64,000 nucleotides of DNA from Chitinophaga deserti (GTDB taxonomy: Bacteria; Bacteroidota; Bacteroidia; Chitinophagales; Chitinophagaceae), in NCBI RefSeq assembly GCF_003149455.1, contig NZ_QFFK01000016.1, positions 1-64,000 of the forward strand. Reading direction: 5' to 3'. This document shows positions 61,863 to 64,000 of the stretch, piece by piece (position 1 is the first letter of the stretch; every line of letters begins with the position of its first letter). Below the pieces are notes generated by a model. It saw nothing but the letters and a program-made list of their open reading frames with translations, did not search any database and was not told the DNA's origin. A program made the position numbers and the translations under genes.

Positions 61863-62060
61863 AAACGTGGTCAAACGCTTTGCAGTAAAGGATAAGGTAC
61901 CATTTCATATACATAACAGTACCACTACTGTATGTACTGCGTATCCCTTGATTATTCCGGCAATTACCCTTAATTTGAACAAAATCAATCATTTAGCATA
62001 CGGAAATGCCCCCGCCGGCAGAAAACTTCGGGGCAAATGGCATACTGCTATAAATTCCTT

Positions 62061-62068
62061 TATTTTTG
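62061..62068 (+). promoter_or_regulatory. -7 element of rnhA
   Basis: TATTTTTG matches TAnnTTTG, 19 nt upstream of the TTG start at 62088. It excludes the earlier in-frame ATG at 62037. Confidence 0.6.
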
Positions 62069-62087
62069 CCACCTTAAAAAACAGGCT

Positions 62088-62561
62088 TTGACGAACCAGA
62101 CGAACCAGCAACTGATCATATATACGGATGGCGCCGCACGGGGTAACCCGGGAAGGGGAGGATACGGCATCGTGTTGATTTGGGGTAATACCCGCCGCGA
62201 AATGTCGGGCGGCTACCGGATGACCACCAACAACCGCATGGAGCTGCTGGCCGTTATAGTGGCCCTCGAAGCTCTTACACGGGAAGGGCTCCCCATCCAG
62301 ATCTTTACCGACAGCCAGTATATCGTGAACGCCGTTGAAAAGGGCTGGTTATGGAACTGGGTCAAAACCGGGTTTAAAGACAAAAAGAACCGCGACCTCT
62401 GGGAACGCTTCGTTCCCCTCTACCGCAAACACCGCGTTAAATTCAACTGGGTGAAAGGCCATGCCTCCAATCCCGAAAACAACCGCTGCGACGAGCTGGC
62501 CACCGCTGCCGCAGACGGTGGCAATCTCCTTGTGGATGTGGGTTATGAACGCGGCGATTAA
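62088..62561 (+). CDS. rnhA: Ribonuclease HI
   Basis: 157 residues from a TTG start set by the promoter. Cuts RNA in RNA-DNA hybrids using four acidic residues and a His: D14 (YTDGAARGNPG), E52 (NNRMELLA), D75 (FTDSQYI), H125 and D135 (KGHASNPENNRCDE). All present, so active. Standard length. Confidence 0.96.
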   Translation: MTNQTNQQLIIYTDGAARGNPGRGGYGIVLIWGNTRREMSGGYRMTTNNRMELLAVIVALEALTREGLPIQIFTDSQYIVNAVEKGWLWNWVKTGFKDKKNRDLWERFVPLYRKHRVKFNWVKGHASNPENNRCDELATAAADGGNLLVDVGYERGD

Positions 62562-62648
62562 TTCAGGAAAATATAGTAAATTAGTCACGTCTTACAGCAA
62601 TTAACTATTTGAACCGTCGGGCTTCAACTTGAACCTTGAATCCTGACC

Positions 62649-63794
62649 ATGCCTCAGATTTTCCCCGTTGCCGTCATCGAGCACTCCACCATGTCGTGGT
62701 TACCACGCGTGCAGGTACGTACCCAGATGATCTACACCTCCGTGTTGTTAGCAGTACTCCTCTGTCTGCTAGCTCTCCCTTTTATTTATGTCGATGTATC
62801 CGTTAAATCGGCCGGCATCGTTCGCCCCGTAGCGGAGAAGAACGAGCTCCGCAGCCTCGTTTCCGGCACTATCGCCGATGTGCTCGTAAGGGAAGGGCAG
62901 CACGTCGAAAAAGGACAACTCATCCTCCGCCTCCAGGAAGATATCTCCAACAGCAAGATCTCCCAGGCTTCTTTTGAGCTCCAGCAGCGCGAAGCTTTCA
63001 TTGCCGACCTCTCACGCCTCGCCACCGGCGGCGGCGCTCCCCGTACCGCCCTTTACCAGCAGCAATACAGCAGGTTTATGGCGGTTATCAGCGAGCAGCA
63101 GGCTACGGTAGACAAACTGGGGCGCGACCTCGAAATGTATAAAAAGCTGTTTGCCGATAAAGTAGTGGCCGAAAAGGAACTACGCGACAAACAATATGAA
63201 TACGACCGCTCTGTTACCCTCTACCGCTCAGCCGTACAGCAGCAACGCAGCGCCTGGGCCGAAGAGCTGAGCCGCTACCGCCTTGAAAGTAACCGGCTGC
63301 AGGCCGATGCAGTACAACTGGAAAAGCAAAAGGAATGGAACCTCATCAAAGCACCCGTTAGCGGCACCATCCAGCAGTTCAACGGCAAATACCCCGGCGG
63401 CTATCTGCAGACAGGAGAGATGATAGGGATTATTTCGCCAGACAGTAACCTCGTAGCCGAATGCCTCGTTAGCCCGAAAGATATCGGTTATCTCAAAGCC
63501 GGTATGCCCGTCCGCTTCCAGGTAGATGCTTTTAACTATAACGAATGGGGCTCGGTGGAAGGCACCGTGCAAAGCGTCGATAATGATTTCACCCTCGTGG
63601 ATAACCAGCCCGTCTTTAAAGTGCGCTGCAAGTTTGCCGCTACAAATGTGGCAACAGCCAAAGGCGTAAAAGGACAGCTGAAGAAAGGGATGACCCTTCA
63701 GGCCCGCTTCCTCCTCACCCGCAGAAGCCTCTTCCAGCTCCTCTATGATAAAACCGACGACTGGATGAATCCCAATGTTCTCGCCCGTAATTAA
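62649..63794 (+). CDS. HlyD-family adaptor of a peptide exporter
   Basis: 381 residues. Membrane helix about 30-52, a barrel-sandwich half-lipoyl segment (AGIVRPVAEKNELRSLVSGTIADVLVREGQHVEKGQLIL), a coiled-coil hairpin about 100-230 (rich in Q, E, R), then the second lipoyl half IKAPVSGTIQQFN and a beta-barrel domain. This is the periplasmic adaptor used with C39-peptidase ABC transporters in bacteriocin or microcin export. The partner ABC gene starts 47 bp downstream. Confidence 0.9.
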   Translation: MPQIFPVAVIEHSTMSWLPRVQVRTQMIYTSVLLAVLLCLLALPFIYVDVSVKSAGIVRPVAEKNELRSLVSGTIADVLVREGQHVEKGQLILRLQEDISNSKISQASFELQQREAFIADLSRLATGGGAPRTALYQQQYSRFMAVISEQQATVDKLGRDLEMYKKLFADKVVAEKELRDKQYEYDRSVTLYRSAVQQQRSAWAEELSRYRLESNRLQADAVQLEKQKEWNLIKAPVSGTIQQFNGKYPGGYLQTGEMIGIISPDSNLVAECLVSPKDIGYLKAGMPVRFQVDAFNYNEWGSVEGTVQSVDNDFTLVDNQPVFKVRCKFAATNVATAKGVKGQLKKGMTLQARFLLTRRSLFQLLYDKTDDWMNPNVLARN

Positions 63795-63841
63795 TGTAAA
63801 CCGACTGGTATTATTCAACAGACCGGAAAACAAACCTGACC

Positions 63842-64000
63842 ATGTCCAACAACATCCGACTCAGAAAAAGCATCCGCGTACGCCAGCGCGACCTCAGCGA
63901 TTGCGGGGCTGCCTGCCTTGCCTCCGTTGCGTCCCACTATAATTTACAGATCCCTGTTGCCCGCATTCGGCAAATGGCGGCTACCGACAGTAAAGGCACC
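63842..64000 (+). CDS. C39-peptidase ABC transporter (partial, N-terminus)
   Basis: 53 residues up to the window end. RQRDLSDCGAACLASVASHY is the start of a C39 peptidase domain with the catalytic Cys in DCGAACL. In such transporters the domain cuts a double-Gly leader from the cargo peptide before export through the ABC channel. The rest, including the His/Asp of the peptidase, the membrane helices and the ATPase, lies outside the window. Confidence 0.9.
   Translation, partial: MSNNIRLRKSIRVRQRDLSDCGAACLASVASHYNLQIPVARIRQMAATDSKGT

Larger units (their letters stand above)
61352..62087. other. Intergenic with two 11-bp arrays
   Basis: 736 bp, the longest gene-free stretch. Holds the terminator, the two repeat arrays described separately, and the rnhA promoter. 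Sequence between the arrays (61560-61805) is unremarkable and A/T-rich; a 74-codon frame at 61867-62091 is not protein-like. Confidence 0.5.

Noticed and set aside
62712-62725. Additional LacI operator (CAGGTACGTACCCA)
   Set aside because: Matches the core TACGTACC but lies inside the hlyD-like coding sequence, and the outer bases differ from the five real sites.

Overview
The window comes from the chromosome of a Bacteroidota bacterium, most likely a Chitinophaga-like member of the Chitinophagaceae. The signs are short-leader promoters with the Bacteroidetes -7 element TAnnTTTG, a PorP/SprF-type barrel, a TamA homologue made as a lipoprotein (TamL) next to TamB, signal peptides ending in A-Q, FucP-type sugar permeases and Tat-exported Gfo/Idh proteins. 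No phage, transposase, rRNA or CRISPR was found. There is one tRNA, tRNA-Leu(CAA).

Region by region: 1-8.8 kb is AT-rich accessory DNA. It holds a 5'-truncated RHS toxin tip followed by small orphan immunity-like genes: a 64-aa membrane protein, a 252-aa protein, a MafI-like protein, a frameshifted SMI1/KNR4-like gene and a 127-aa membrane protein. These surround a secreted SGNH hydrolase that has a short paralogue directly upstream. 8.9-14 kb holds hypothetical genes, a shortened MoeA-like gene behind a predicted RNA hairpin, and a PorP/SprF gene. 14-22.5 kb is an outer-membrane block (tamL, tamB, a PorG/DUF6089-like barrel). 22.7-36.9 kb is housekeeping and small genes: prfC, an ABC permease, a DUF4197 lipoprotein, tsaD, trmN6, a PHP-like secreted protein, a collagen-like lipoprotein, tRNA-Leu, a saccharopine/alanine dehydrogenase, HxlR and XRE regulators.

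37-50.7 kb looks like one catabolic regulon. A leftward operon (Nramp-like transporter, epimerase, DHDPS-family lyase, M20 amidohydrolase) and a rightward operon (two Tat-exported Gfo/Idh proteins, FucP-type permease, NagA, NagB-like deaminase) diverge from a 411-bp gap. That gap holds four copies of a 14-bp palindrome of the form CGGGTACGTACCCG. A fifth copy lies just upstream of the LacI-family gene at 47.8-48.8 kb. A GH43 enzyme and an SGNH esterase follow. The likely substrate is an N-acetylated amino sugar or a sugar acid derived from it, but it cannot be named from sequence.

50.7-64 kb holds an SDR, two DUF2157-type membrane proteins, pirin with a divergent membrane-anchored AraC regulator, a MarR-GNAT fusion with a clear palindromic operator, a DUF1624 membrane protein, DinB, a membrane protein with a decayed tandem copy, an acyl-CoA carboxylase beta subunit, rnhA, and the start of a HlyD plus C39-peptidase ABC peptide exporter that runs off the end.

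The least explained signals are intergenic arrays of degenerate units with an exact 11-bp period at 10.2, 61.5 and 61.8 kb (weaker at 31.7 kb), an Nramp-family protein without the metal-binding motifs, and the MoeA-like gene with its structured leader.
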